NCBI GenBank assembly: GCA_030653435.1
Contig: JAURZI010000030.1
Span: forward strand, 16,187-80,186
Direction: 5' to 3'
DNA from: Methylovulum sp.
Lineage (GTDB): Bacteria > Pseudomonadota > Gammaproteobacteria > Methylococcales > Methylomonadaceae
DNA length: 64,000 nucleotides
The notes beneath the pieces are model-generated. The model was not told the DNA's origin. It made no database searches and worked only from the letters and a program-made list of their open reading frames with translations. A program made the position numbers and the translations under genes. Numbering within the stretch: position 1 is the first letter of the stretch; every line of letters begins with the position of its first letter. Shown here piece after piece: positions 18,696 through 27,673 of this stretch.

Positions 18696-20357
18696 ATGCA
18701 ATCTATTAGCTACCCCTCCCTGTTATTTTCGAAAATCTCCCGGCGGCGATTCCTTCAGCAGCTGTCCGCCAGCTTTGCTTTGTCAAACCTGCCACTGCTA
18801 AAATCAGCGCAAGCCATAACGCCTGGCACGGTACTTTCGGGTACTGAATTTAATCTGGTGATAGAGCAAACGGCTGTTAACTTTACCGGTAAAACACGTC
18901 CTGCAACGACTGTCAATGGCACTATCCCAGGGCCGACACTACGCTGGAGGGAGGGCGATACGGTAACGCTGCACGTCACCAACCGGCTCGCTGAAGACAG
19001 CTCCATTCATTGGCACGGCATTATCCTGCCTTATCAGACCGACGGCGCGCCCGGTGTCAGCTTCAAAGGCATCGCTCCAGGCGAAACCTTTACTTACCAA
19101 TTTAAAGTACGGCAATCTGGCACCTATTGGTACCACTCCCATTCAGGCATGCAGGAACAAACCGGCGTATATGGTGCGATCATAATTGACCCCGTCAATG
19201 AACCGGTGTTTGCGGAACGCGATTATGTCGTACAACTGTCCGACTGGACGGATGAAGACCCGATGCAGGTGTTTGGCAAACTTAAAAAACAAAGTGATTA
19301 CTATAATTTCAACCAGCAAACGGCGGTTGATTTTATCCTCGATGTTGCAGATATGGGTTTGCTCGATGCTATCGACAAACGACAGATGTGGAACCAGATG
19401 CGTATGGCGATGACCGATTTGTCGGACATTTCCGCCTATACTTACACCTATTTGCTGAACGGTTTGAACCCGGCAGCTAACTGGACGGGATTATTCAAGG
19501 CCGGGGAGCGCGTGCGCCTGCGTTTCATCAATTCGGCAGCACAATCTTTTTTCGATGTACGCATACCCGGACTCAAGATGACTGTCATTCACGCAGACGG
19601 ACAGCCAATTGAGCACGTTATTGTCGATGAATTTCGTATAGGCCTCGCCGAAACCTACGACGTTATCGTAACACCAGCAGCAGATGTGTATACTCTTTTC
19701 GCACAATCCATGGACCGCACGGGCTACGCTTGCGGAACGCTGGCGGTAAGCGCAGGTATGAGGGCCTCGATCCCGAAGCCGGATCCGCCCGAATTGCTGA
19801 CAATGACCGATATGATGGGCAGCATGCAGCACAGCGTTCCGGTACGGCATGCAAAAACCGAGTACGGTGCCAGTGTGGACATGCGCGTTGACACGCCGCG
19901 TAACAATCTCGACGATCCGGGCTTGGGCCTTAGGAACAATGGCCGCCGGGTACTCACTTACGCCGATTTGCACAGCATCGGCGGCATCCTCGATAGCAGA
20001 GCGCCAGACCGGGAAATCGAACTGCATCTTACCGGCAATATGGAACGCTATAGCTGGTCGCTGGATGGCCTCGAATTTGGCGAATCGACGCCAATCCACT
20101 TTCGCTACCGCGAATGCCTACGCATCATCTTTGTTAACGACACAATGATGGCGCATCCCATGCACTTGCACGGCATGTGGAGCGATCTCGAAAGCCCCGA
20201 CGGGCAGGTCCAGGTACGCAAGCATGTCATCGTCGTGCAACCGGCGCAGCGCGTGTCTTTTCGCGTCAACGCCGATGCGCCGGGGCGCTGGCCGTGGCAT
20301 TGCCATTTGTTTTATCACATGCACGCTGGCATGTTCCGTGTCGTCGTGGTCGCCTGA
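18696..20357 (+). CDS. copA: CopA-type multicopper oxidase
   Basis: About 553 residues. The N terminus has a twin-arginine signal (ISRRRFLQQLSASFALS), so the folded enzyme is exported by Tat. All copper-site motifs are present: HWHGI, WYHSHSG, HPMHLHG and HCHLFYHMHAGMF. CopA oxidises Cu(I) and gives periplasmic copper tolerance. Start ATG 18696 follows GAGG. The Met/Asp/His-rich repeats often seen in CopA before the last domain are nearly absent (only MTDMMGSMQHS). The copB start overlaps the copA stop (TGATG). Confidence 0.92.
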   Translation: MQSISYPSLLFSKISRRRFLQQLSASFALSNLPLLKSAQAITPGTVLSGTEFNLVIEQTAVNFTGKTRPATTVNGTIPGPTLRWREGDTVTLHVTNRLAEDSSIHWHGIILPYQTDGAPGVSFKGIAPGETFTYQFKVRQSGTYWYHSHSGMQEQTGVYGAIIIDPVNEPVFAERDYVVQLSDWTDEDPMQVFGKLKKQSDYYNFNQQTAVDFILDVADMGLLDAIDKRQMWNQMRMAMTDLSDISAYTYTYLLNGLNPAANWTGLFKAGERVRLRFINSAAQSFFDVRIPGLKMTVIHADGQPIEHVIVDEFRIGLAETYDVIVTPAADVYTLFAQSMDRTGYACGTLAVSAGMRASIPKPDPPELLTMTDMMGSMQHSVPVRHAKTEYGASVDMRVDTPRNNLDDPGLGLRNNGRRVLTYADLHSIGGILDSRAPDREIELHLTGNMERYSWSLDGLEFGESTPIHFRYRECLRIIFVNDTMMAHPMHLHGMWSDLESPDGQVQVRKHVIVVQPAQRVSFRVNADAPGRWPWHCHLFYHMHAGMFRVVVVA

Positions 20358-21256
20358 TGGACAGGCCTTGCATGAACCGATTAGCCCTTGCTTTGCTGGG
20401 GCTAGGTGTGGCTAACAGCTGGGCGGAAGAGGCCATGGATATGGGCGGCATGGATCATAGTAAAATGTCCCACGAGGCCATGCAAGGCATGGTGCATGAC
20501 GGCGCAGTGCACGATAACGACGCATCACCAGCTATGCAAGGTGGTTCTGCGCCGCCCGACGCGCGTGACCCGCACGCCTATGCCGAGGGCTATGGCTTCG
20601 GTGACCTGACCCACCCGCAGATGGGGGATGAAGAAATCTTAGCCGCCCTCGTGGTTGACCGGCTCGAAAACCTGACCACGGATAATGAGTCATCCATGAC
20701 TTATGATGCACAGGCATGGTTCGGCAAAACCTATGACCGAGCCGTACTGAGGGCCGAAGGCAAAGGAGATTACGCCAAGATTGGCGATGCCCGTAGCGAA
20801 GTGCTCTGGGGCCATGCGTTAACACCGTTTTGGGATACGCATCTTGGTCTGCGCTACGATAGCGGCGGCGACGTTGACCGCAGCTGGTTCGCCTTCGGCG
20901 TCCAAGGGCTTGCCCCATATTGGCTTTATATCGAAGCCACCGGCTATATCGGCGAACAAGGACGCGCAGCATTCCGCTTTGAAAGCGAATACGACCTGTT
21001 GTTAACGCAGAAGCTCATCCTTCAACCGCGTATCGAGGTTAACTTTTATAGTCAGCGGGACAATGGGCGTGCTATCAGCAGCGGCTTGTCCGATTATGAA
21101 GCAGGCCTACGTTTACGATATGAAATTCGCCGCGAGTTTGCCCCCTACGTCGGCATTGAATGGGCTGGACAATACGGTTCAACTGTAGCCTTGCCAAGTT
21201 CCGGTAACCATACGACAGAGACGCGGCTAGTCGCGGGCCTGCATTTCTGGTTTTAA
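20357..21256 (+). CDS. copB: Copper resistance outer-membrane protein CopB
   Basis: About 299 residues. After a signal peptide (LALALLGLGVANSWAEE) comes a Met/His/Asp copper-binding stretch (MDMGGMDHSKMSHEAM) and then the CopB beta-barrel region (DRLENLTTDNESSMTYDAQA; THLGLRYDSGGDVDRSWFAF; ending LVAGLHFWF, the aromatic end typical of outer-membrane barrels). The ATG at 20357 overlaps the copA stop; ATG 20372 is the alternative and gives a shorter signal. Forms copAB operon; no CopC/CopD or cop regulator is adjacent. Confidence 0.9.
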   Translation: MDRPCMNRLALALLGLGVANSWAEEAMDMGGMDHSKMSHEAMQGMVHDGAVHDNDASPAMQGGSAPPDARDPHAYAEGYGFGDLTHPQMGDEEILAALVVDRLENLTTDNESSMTYDAQAWFGKTYDRAVLRAEGKGDYAKIGDARSEVLWGHALTPFWDTHLGLRYDSGGDVDRSWFAFGVQGLAPYWLYIEATGYIGEQGRAAFRFESEYDLLLTQKLILQPRIEVNFYSQRDNGRAISSGLSDYEAGLRLRYEIRREFAPYVGIEWAGQYGSTVALPSSGNHTTETRLVAGLHFWF

Positions 21257-21380
21257 ACACCTGCAACTTTTAGCAAAACCGATAATCCGATAAGTGATTT
21301 ATTCGCTGTGGCTGCCAAGTGCACCAGAAAACCAAGGTAAACTACGCAAACTTTATCTCTATAAAAAAGGAAGATCTGCC

Positions 21381-22349
21381 ATGCACGCCCAGATACTGAA
21401 ACATTTACAGCACGACCATGACTTCGCCGTCATTAACAAAAAAGGGGAACGCCGCACACGATTGGTCCTTGTCCTCACTTTTTTGACGATGGGTCTGGAA
21501 ATAGCCGCCGGAATTGCTTTCGGCTCGATGGCGTTGCTCGCTGACGGCTGGCACATGGCAACACATGTCGCGGCATTCATGATTACGCTGTTTGCGTACC
21601 GATATTCACGCATCCATGCCAATGACCAGACGTTTGCGTTCAGTCCTGGCAAAGTCGGCGTTTTAGGCGGCTTTGCCAGCTCTGTGGCATTGGGTATCGT
21701 TGCCCTGATGATGATGATTGAATCGGGGGAACGCTTACTGAAACCTACCGCTATTCACTTCGATGAAGCCATCATGGTGGCGGGCTTTGGGTTGTTGGTT
21801 AATGTCATTTGTGCCCTGCTACTTAAAGATCACCACCATGGCCACTCGGACCACGATCACGACCATAGCCACCACCATGACCACAATCTTAAAGCCGCTT
21901 ATGCCCATGTGCTTGCCGATGCCCTGACGTCTATACTGGCCATTATCGCGCTGACGGCAGGCAAATATTACAATTGGGGTATGCTCGATCCTGTAATGGG
22001 GATAGTAGGGGCGCTGGTGATCATCCGATGGTCTTATGTGCTGATGCGGGAAACCAGCCCTGTACTGGTCGATGAAAGCATCGCCCTGCAATATAAAAAG
22101 GTGATCACGGAACATATAGAAAACGATGCCGACAACCGTATTTCAGACCTGCACATTTGGCGCGTAGGCCCAGGCCATTTTGCGGTCATTATCTCCCTAG
22201 TGTCACATACACCTAAAGCGCCCAGCTATTACAAAGACCTGTTGAAAAATTTTCGTACCTTTGACGGCGTCAATAAACTTTCACATATTACTATAGAAGT
22301 TAACCAATGCCTTGGTGGTGGATGCTCAAGCCTGGATTTGGATAATTAG
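21381..22349 (+). CDS. dmeF: Cation diffusion facilitator, DmeF-like
   Basis: 322 residues. ATG 21381 has AAGGAAG upstream. The sequence follows the DmeF pattern: a His-containing N terminus, NKKGERRTRLVLVLTFLTMG, then GSMALLADGWHMATHVAAFM (CDF metal site HMATH with ADG), six transmembrane helices and a His-rich cytosolic loop (HHHGHSDHDHDHSHHHDHN). DmeF exports Co(II)/Ni(II) and sometimes other divalent metals in exchange for protons. Placed 124 bases after copB, which suggests one metal-resistance cluster. Confidence 0.85.
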   Translation: MHAQILKHLQHDHDFAVINKKGERRTRLVLVLTFLTMGLEIAAGIAFGSMALLADGWHMATHVAAFMITLFAYRYSRIHANDQTFAFSPGKVGVLGGFASSVALGIVALMMMIESGERLLKPTAIHFDEAIMVAGFGLLVNVICALLLKDHHHGHSDHDHDHSHHHDHNLKAAYAHVLADALTSILAIIALTAGKYYNWGMLDPVMGIVGALVIIRWSYVLMRETSPVLVDESIALQYKKVITEHIENDADNRISDLHIWRVGPGHFAVIISLVSHTPKAPSYYKDLLKNFRTFDGVNKLSHITIEVNQCLGGGCSSLDLDN

Positions 22350-22362
22350 CAGGCAATAAAAA

Positions 22363-22379
22363 GCCCGCATTAAGCGGGC
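22363..22379 (+). terminator. Short GC hairpin after dmeF
   Basis: GCCCGC / GCGGGC stem with an ATTAA loop begins 13 bases after the stop; a T run (CTTTT) comes only 8 bases later. Works in either direction on paper, since AAAAA precedes it on the other strand, where it could end bepA transcripts only distantly. Confidence 0.6.
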
Positions 22380-22730
22380 GTGTTGAGCTTTTATTATTGT
22401 TATTATTTTAGTTATAACGATTGTAGCTTGTATAACCTATACCCAAACAAAATTACGTATTTTATTATTGTTATATCGAGCCTAAGCTCTTCCTCCCCCT
22501 TCTTAGCCAAGCGTTTAAACCGGGCTAACTCTCTAAAGGTGGCGTATTCTATATCGGGATAAACGCCATGTCCATAAAATGGAAACAGTTTGTCTATAAA
22601 ACCAATGCTTTTTAAAAAATAAGTAATAAATAGAGATTGTTAGCCTTTTTTGCAAACGCTAACAAAAAAAAATATCAGGCAATCGTTGCCTCATTAAGCA
22701 CCTATTCAGTAATCAAAAATCGATAGTGCC
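22380..22730. other. 350-base AT-rich gap without a gene
   Basis: Runs of A and T, no ribosome binding site, no frame with a recognisable product. A 60-codon plus-strand frame at 22380 is rich in Tyr/Ser and looks like chance. Confidence 0.5.
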
Positions 22731-24188
22731 TTATCGGTTACGTCTTGCTTCTTGTTCCTGGGTCAGGAAAAAGTTTAGCCGCTCATTCAATATCGACGAC
22801 ACAAAGAAATTAAGACCTTTGGATTTTTGGGCCAGCTTTATTTGCAAAATAGCATCTTGAGTTTGTCCGGTAGCATAATAATATTCTGCAAGATAGCGGT
22901 GGGATTCGGCAGGCTGCTTCAAGTCACTATAAACTTGTGCCAATAACTGCCAATAAATGGGCAATTGTTGCGTTTCAGGATTTAAGGACAACAGGTTTTC
23001 TTTAGCCTGTTCCGGTTTGTTAACTTTCAACAAGCAGGAAATATATTCCAGCCTGATCGCCTCGTTTTGCGGATATTGCTCAGCCAATTTTTTATAGCGC
23101 AACAAAGCGCTACCATAATCCCGAGCTTCCAGCGCAGTACGCGCAAACGCTGACGCGTATTGCGGCTGATTGGGAAATTCCTGCGCCAATTCTTGAAAAA
23201 TCAGCCCGGCTTCTTTAAGTTTTTGCGCCTTAAGCATACCCAGCCCTAAACCATAGCGGGCTACAATACGCTGGTCAGGCGTCCCTTGTAATATTCTGGA
23301 CTGAAAATAGTTAACAACTTCTGTATCGTCAGTTGCTGTCAATATGCGGATTTTTGCTTTGCTTAATTGATAACCGAGGGTGTCTGGATATTGTTTATAA
23401 GGATAGGTTTCTGCCCGTCCCCGCGTATCAGAAATACGTGATGCCGTAACCGGGTGGGTGCGTAAAAATTCAGGAATGTTTTGTCCGTAATAGCGGGTGG
23501 ACTGTTGCAGGCGTTCGAAGAATGTCGGCATACTGCGCGGATCAAACTGGGCATTAGCCAATGTTTGCATGCCGACACGGTCGGCTTCCGCTTCGTTTTC
23601 GCGGGTAAAATTAATCTGAAATTGTACGCTGCCCGCCTGAATCGCCATAATCGCGGCTTGCCCCATAGCCGGAGATTGTGTGCCTAATAATATGGCGGCC
23701 AGCGTTGCTGCCATTGTAGGAATAGATAGGCGTCCCTCCGCTTCTGCGGCACGGAATAAATGCCGCTGGGTAACGTGGCCAATTTCGTGTGCGATGACCG
23801 AGGCCAATTCGCTTTCTGCCTCGGTCATTAAAATCAAGCCTGAATTAACGCCAATATAGCCGCCTGGGCCTGCAAACGCGTTGATGTCGTTTTCCAAAAC
23901 GACAAAAAAATGGAACGGATGACTAGGCGTGTCGCTGCTGGCAGCCAACTTCTGGCCGATAGTCTGGATATATTGTTGAATTTCAGCATCCTGATTAATG
24001 GTGATTTGCGAGTGCAAACTTCTGAAAAATGCTTCGCCAAATTCTTTTTCTTCTTCGGGGGTGATTAATGTACCGGATGAATCGCCCATATCGGGCAATT
24101 CAATTTTATTAATTTCCTCTGCGTGTTGCGAAACAGGGAAAACAACAAGGCTTATAGCCAAAGCAATGACGGCGGGTTTAAATTTCAT
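22731..24188 (-). CDS. bepA: BepA-like M48 metalloprotease with TPR domain
   Basis: 485 residues, normal for BepA/YfgC. A signal peptide (MKFKPAVIALAISLVVFPVS) directs it to the periplasm. The zinc motif HEIGH (His134, Glu135, His138) and downstream NEAEADRVGM supply the M48 site; the C-terminal half is tetratricopeptide repeats. BepA assists or degrades stalled outer-membrane proteins at the BAM complex. Transcribed alone, divergent from tusDC. Confidence 0.92.
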   Translation of the reverse strand: MKFKPAVIALAISLVVFPVSQHAEEINKIELPDMGDSSGTLITPEEEKEFGEAFFRSLHSQITINQDAEIQQYIQTIGQKLAASSDTPSHPFHFFVVLENDINAFAGPGGYIGVNSGLILMTEAESELASVIAHEIGHVTQRHLFRAAEAEGRLSIPTMAATLAAILLGTQSPAMGQAAIMAIQAGSVQFQINFTRENEAEADRVGMQTLANAQFDPRSMPTFFERLQQSTRYYGQNIPEFLRTHPVTASRISDTRGRAETYPYKQYPDTLGYQLSKAKIRILTATDDTEVVNYFQSRILQGTPDQRIVARYGLGLGMLKAQKLKEAGLIFQELAQEFPNQPQYASAFARTALEARDYGSALLRYKKLAEQYPQNEAIRLEYISCLLKVNKPEQAKENLLSLNPETQQLPIYWQLLAQVYSDLKQPAESHRYLAEYYYATGQTQDAILQIKLAQKSKGLNFFVSSILNERLNFFLTQEQEARRNR

Positions 24189-24326
24189 GGCAGTGAGACG
24201 GATAAGGAGGTTTATAGTTCCTGTTGATGTGTTTTAGGCAAATTTTTATGACCGCTTGATTCAATCGCCATTAACGCGCGACATAACATAGAATAGCAAG
24301 CTTTAATTAGTTACTCATAAACTGCT

Positions 24327-24716
24327 ATGAAATTTGCCATACAAGTCAATCACAGCCCTTACCAGTCGAATGCGGGACATACCGCTTACCAGTTTATCAA
24401 TGCGGCATTAACGCAGGGACATGAAATATACCGGGTATTTTTTTACCATGACGGCATTTATCATGCGCTCAGGTATGCAACGCCACCTGACGATGAATAC
24501 GCCCATACTAGACAATGGAGCGAGCTGGCACAACGGCATCAACTCGATCTGGTCGTCTGTATCTCGTCAGCACAACGCCGTGGCTTACTCTGTAATGACG
24601 AGTCACGTAGGCAAGGCAAACAGGATAATGATTTAGCCAGCGGTTTTCGTATTTCCGGGTTAGGGCAATTAATTGAAGCGACGTTAGCGGCGGACCGCTT
24701 TATCATATTCGGTTAA
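24327..24716 (+). CDS. tusD: Sulfur relay protein TusD (DsrE family)
   Basis: 129 residues, DsrE-like fold. The sulfur-carrying Cys lies in LDLVVCISSAQRRG, at the place of TusD Cys78; the end RISGLGQLIEATLAADRFII is typical. In the TusBCD complex it passes sulfur from TusA to TusE for 2-thiouridine in tRNA; in sulfur oxidisers the homologue is DsrE. tusC follows after 4 bases. No tusB is seen. Confidence 0.88.
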   Translation: MKFAIQVNHSPYQSNAGHTAYQFINAALTQGHEIYRVFFYHDGIYHALRYATPPDDEYAHTRQWSELAQRHQLDLVVCISSAQRRGLLCNDESRRQGKQDNDLASGFRISGLGQLIEATLAADRFIIFG

Positions 24717-24720
24717 TGAC

Positions 24721-25077
24721 ATGAAAAATTATTTATTTGTTTTACGCAAACCGGCACATAGTGGCGCTTTAGTCCAAGAAATGCTGGACATTATTTTAAC
24801 CACCGTAGCGTTCGATCAACAAGTCAGCATTTTGTTGCTTGATGATGGCGTGTTCCATTTGAAAAACAACCAACACGCCGAACACCTCGCTACCAAAGAT
24901 ACTGCCGCGATGTTTAAAGCACTGGAACTGTATGAGGTATATGCGGTTTATATTGAAGAGGAATCGCTAGCAGAACGGGGGTTGACGCAGCAAGACTTGT
25001 TTTTGCGCCCTGAATTAGTACCCAGGGGACAAATAAGCGCCCTCATGGCGCAAAATGATGTCATTTTTGCGGGCTAA
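24721..25077 (+). CDS. tusC: Sulfur relay protein TusC (DsrF family)
   Basis: 118 residues. Pattern of TusC/DsrF: KNYLFVLRKPAHSGALVQEM at the start, ILLLDDGVFHLKNNQ in the middle, and the ending ISALMAQNDVIFAG. TusC has no catalytic Cys and is structural in the complex. The next gene is fliD in the opposite direction, starting only 12 bases on, so there is no room for tusB/dsrH. Confidence 0.88.
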   Translation: MKNYLFVLRKPAHSGALVQEMLDIILTTVAFDQQVSILLLDDGVFHLKNNQHAEHLATKDTAAMFKALELYEVYAVYIEEESLAERGLTQQDLFLRPELVPRGQISALMAQNDVIFAG

Positions 25078-25089
25078 AACTTGCCCCAA

Positions 25090-27084
25090 CTAGTTGTTGG
25101 AGTCGTTATTAACTGCGAGCTGCTGGGTAAGATAGCTGCTGGTTGCCTGAAGACTGCCGATTATGGCATCCATGGCATTATACTGCTTCAACAAGCGGGC
25201 TTCATATTCCGCCATACGATTGTCGAGCGCTGTACGCCCCTGAGCAATGGCGCTGAGGTCTTTTTGCAAGCCCGCAGTCCGACTGCTGATTGATCCGCTG
25301 CTGCCTAGCAAATTACCCAGCGTGCTTGATAAGCGGTCAATAATACCGCGACCAAAATCCACCGTTCCCCGGCTACCCAGCGTGGTGTCCTCAATTAAAA
25401 GTTTAAGCCCAACAGAATCACCACTAGCCGAAGTCAAAAACTGCCCTTTGCCTACGGCAACAACACCGTCAATGGTGCCCGCCACATCCGTGCCCGCGCT
25501 GCCCACCGCAGCAGCTAAGCCTAATGTTGCACTGCCTTGTGTCACTTCTACCGCAGAAGTGGATCCATAAGTTTTGGAGTTGATCACCAAACGTTTATTG
25601 GTCGCATCATAAGATACACTAACCGTGAGATTACTGGCCTTAAGTGTGCTGTCAGCATTAATACGAGACTGGACTTCATTCGCCAGATCGGCGCCGCTGG
25701 CGTAAGCCTGTTGCGATAACTCGATATTACCCGACTGGATACCATTTACCTTAACTGCCAAGCTGTTGTTAGTCCCATCGACCGTTAATGGAAAGTTGAT
25801 GGTACCGCCTTGTAATGTGCCTTGGGTAGCCGCTTGCGTTAAGGTAACCGCATAAGAACCCGCCTTGGTACCCTTGGTACTACCTGCATATTGCACATTG
25901 CTATCGGTAGAACGTCCCATTACGGAGAACAACGCCGCCACACCATCAATATCAGAAGCCTGTGCGGCAGTAAACTTGGTATTGTCAAATTTCAAGGTCC
26001 CGTCTTTTTGCAGGCTAATGCCGACATCAGATAAGGTGCGAATACTGGAACTGGCCCCATCAACTACATTGGTAAGCGCATTCCTAATCTGCGACATACT
26101 ACTCTGCACCGTAGAATCGCCAAGCAAAACACCAGCAACTTTAGTGGTCGCGTTATAACCGGTAACGCTGTTTACCGTCGAAATAAGCGCATTATACTTA
26201 TCGACAAAACTGCCTATTGCCGTGTTTAAATCGCTATTATTGCGCGTGACATTTACCGATACCGTCTGCCCCACCTGAGCCTTCAGCAGATTGAATGTCA
26301 CGCCTTTCAAGGCACTGCTGATGGTATTGCTGGAACTGCTGATGTCCAGGCCGTTTATATTGACCAAAGCGTCTTTTGCCGCTTGCGTCTGTGCCATCTT
26401 GGGATTGGAACCGTCAAACGCCAGGTCGGACAACCCAGACGCACCCGTTTCCGAGACCTTAACCTGCATGCTGTTATTAACACCGGAATCTTTCGATTTC
26501 AGCACCAAACGATTGCCGGAACCATCATTTAAAATAGATGCAGAAACCCCCGTCCCCGCATTGTTGATCGCATCGCGTATGCCAGCCAACGTATTATTGC
26601 TGGAATCTATCGTTAATGACAGCGATGACTTACTGGTATTCTGGGCAAAACCACCATAGACTTGAGTACTGCTATCATAGGTTGTCGTGCCAAAATTAAT
26701 GGTTAATGTGCCGGTACCGACTACGGTTGTTGGGTCGGCATATGCGACCGAAGCCAAGGCATGACTTTGCGACAGGCTTTTCACCTCCACTTGATACGAT
26801 GCAACCTCCGCCACACTGAGCGCTGATGCGGTAATAAGCGTGCTGTCACTAGAATCTGCCGTTATTTTTTGAAAGCTGCTGGTTTGGCTTAAGGATGTCA
26901 GCGAACTTTGGAAATCTGACAACGCCCCATTAAAACTGCCTAGGGCAGTAATTTTAGCATTGTCGCTAGCTTCTCTGGTGTTATAGCGAGTGTCGTCTGC
27001 CAAACGCTCTGCAGCCACTAACTTTGTTACTATCCCGCTGACATCGAGACCGGAGCCTAAACCTGTAGACGTAATCGCAGCCAT
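25090..27084 (-). CDS. fliD: Flagellar filament cap protein FliD
   Basis: 664 residues. N terminus AITSTGLGSGLDVSGIVTKL is the classic FliD start; the C terminus has the coiled region ALDNRMAEYEARLLKQYNAM with DAIIGSL. Middle domains vary and contain hook-IN-like segments (e.g. VNGIQSGNIELSQQAYASGA). FliD caps the filament tip and folds flagellin monomers. It is the last gene of fliC-flaG-fliD; ribosome binding site GAGGAGATTG lies before the ATG. Confidence 0.95.
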   Translation of the reverse strand: MAAITSTGLGSGLDVSGIVTKLVAAERLADDTRYNTREASDNAKITALGSFNGALSDFQSSLTSLSQTSSFQKITADSSDSTLITASALSVAEVASYQVEVKSLSQSHALASVAYADPTTVVGTGTLTINFGTTTYDSSTQVYGGFAQNTSKSSLSLTIDSSNNTLAGIRDAINNAGTGVSASILNDGSGNRLVLKSKDSGVNNSMQVKVSETGASGLSDLAFDGSNPKMAQTQAAKDALVNINGLDISSSSNTISSALKGVTFNLLKAQVGQTVSVNVTRNNSDLNTAIGSFVDKYNALISTVNSVTGYNATTKVAGVLLGDSTVQSSMSQIRNALTNVVDGASSSIRTLSDVGISLQKDGTLKFDNTKFTAAQASDIDGVAALFSVMGRSTDSNVQYAGSTKGTKAGSYAVTLTQAATQGTLQGGTINFPLTVDGTNNSLAVKVNGIQSGNIELSQQAYASGADLANEVQSRINADSTLKASNLTVSVSYDATNKRLVINSKTYGSTSAVEVTQGSATLGLAAAVGSAGTDVAGTIDGVVAVGKGQFLTSASGDSVGLKLLIEDTTLGSRGTVDFGRGIIDRLSSTLGNLLGSSGSISSRTAGLQKDLSAIAQGRTALDNRMAEYEARLLKQYNAMDAIIGSLQATSSYLTQQLAVNNDSNN

Positions 27085-27138
27085 TTCAATCTCCTCGCAT
27101 TACTACAAAACTACAAATTGCATGTCAAAAAAACCGCT

Positions 27139-27558
27139 TCAGGCTTTTTTACTAAACAGTAAACCTTGCACTTCATCCAGCTTTTTTTCCAACTGCAAAA
27201 CTTCCTCTGAAGGGATTTGCCGAATGACTTCTCCGGTTTTTTCATCCTTGATTTCAACTATCATTTTCCCAGTATCTTCATTTATCGAGAACTGCATCGT
27301 GCGCTTGGACATTTGAAAGAAATCATTGATGTTTTTTAACGCATTATCAACCTGTTCTTTAGCTTTTCCCAACTGTTCGTTAGGCATATCACTGCTCTCG
27401 TTGGATGTCCTGGACACCTTCCCAGTCACACCCGAAGCAGGTGCCAATGGAACAGTATCTTGCCCAAGGTTGCGCCCCTCTTGCCCGTATTTTTCCGTAT
27501 TGGCCATACGTTTGGGGATTGCCACAACATTGGCAACATTATTGATTGAAATATCCAC
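27139..27558 (-). CDS. flaG: FlaG family protein
   Basis: 139 residues. The family core is at the C terminus: MQFSINEDTGKMIVEIKDEK, TGEVIRQIPSEEVLQL. FlaG affects filament length in several bacteria. Ribosome binding site CAGGAGGTGAG precedes the ATG. It lies between fliC and fliD, the usual place. Confidence 0.92.
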   Translation of the reverse strand: MDISINNVANVVAIPKRMANTEKYGQEGRNLGQDTVPLAPASGVTGKVSRTSNESSDMPNEQLGKAKEQVDNALKNINDFFQMSKRTMQFSINEDTGKMIVEIKDEKTGEVIRQIPSEEVLQLEKKLDEVQGLLFSKKA

Positions 27559-27673
27559 GACTCACCTCCTGCTTGATCAAAAGACAAAAGCAGCGGACGT
27601 TGCCGACCACTGCTCAAGCTGCGTAGCGGCACTGCAAATAACCGCCGTGCCAATGTTACACGAAGGCCAGCCT

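Noticed and set aside
22380..22562. 60-codon plus-strand frame after dmeF
   Set aside because: Low-complexity AT-rich sequence inside and after a terminator, with no start signal.
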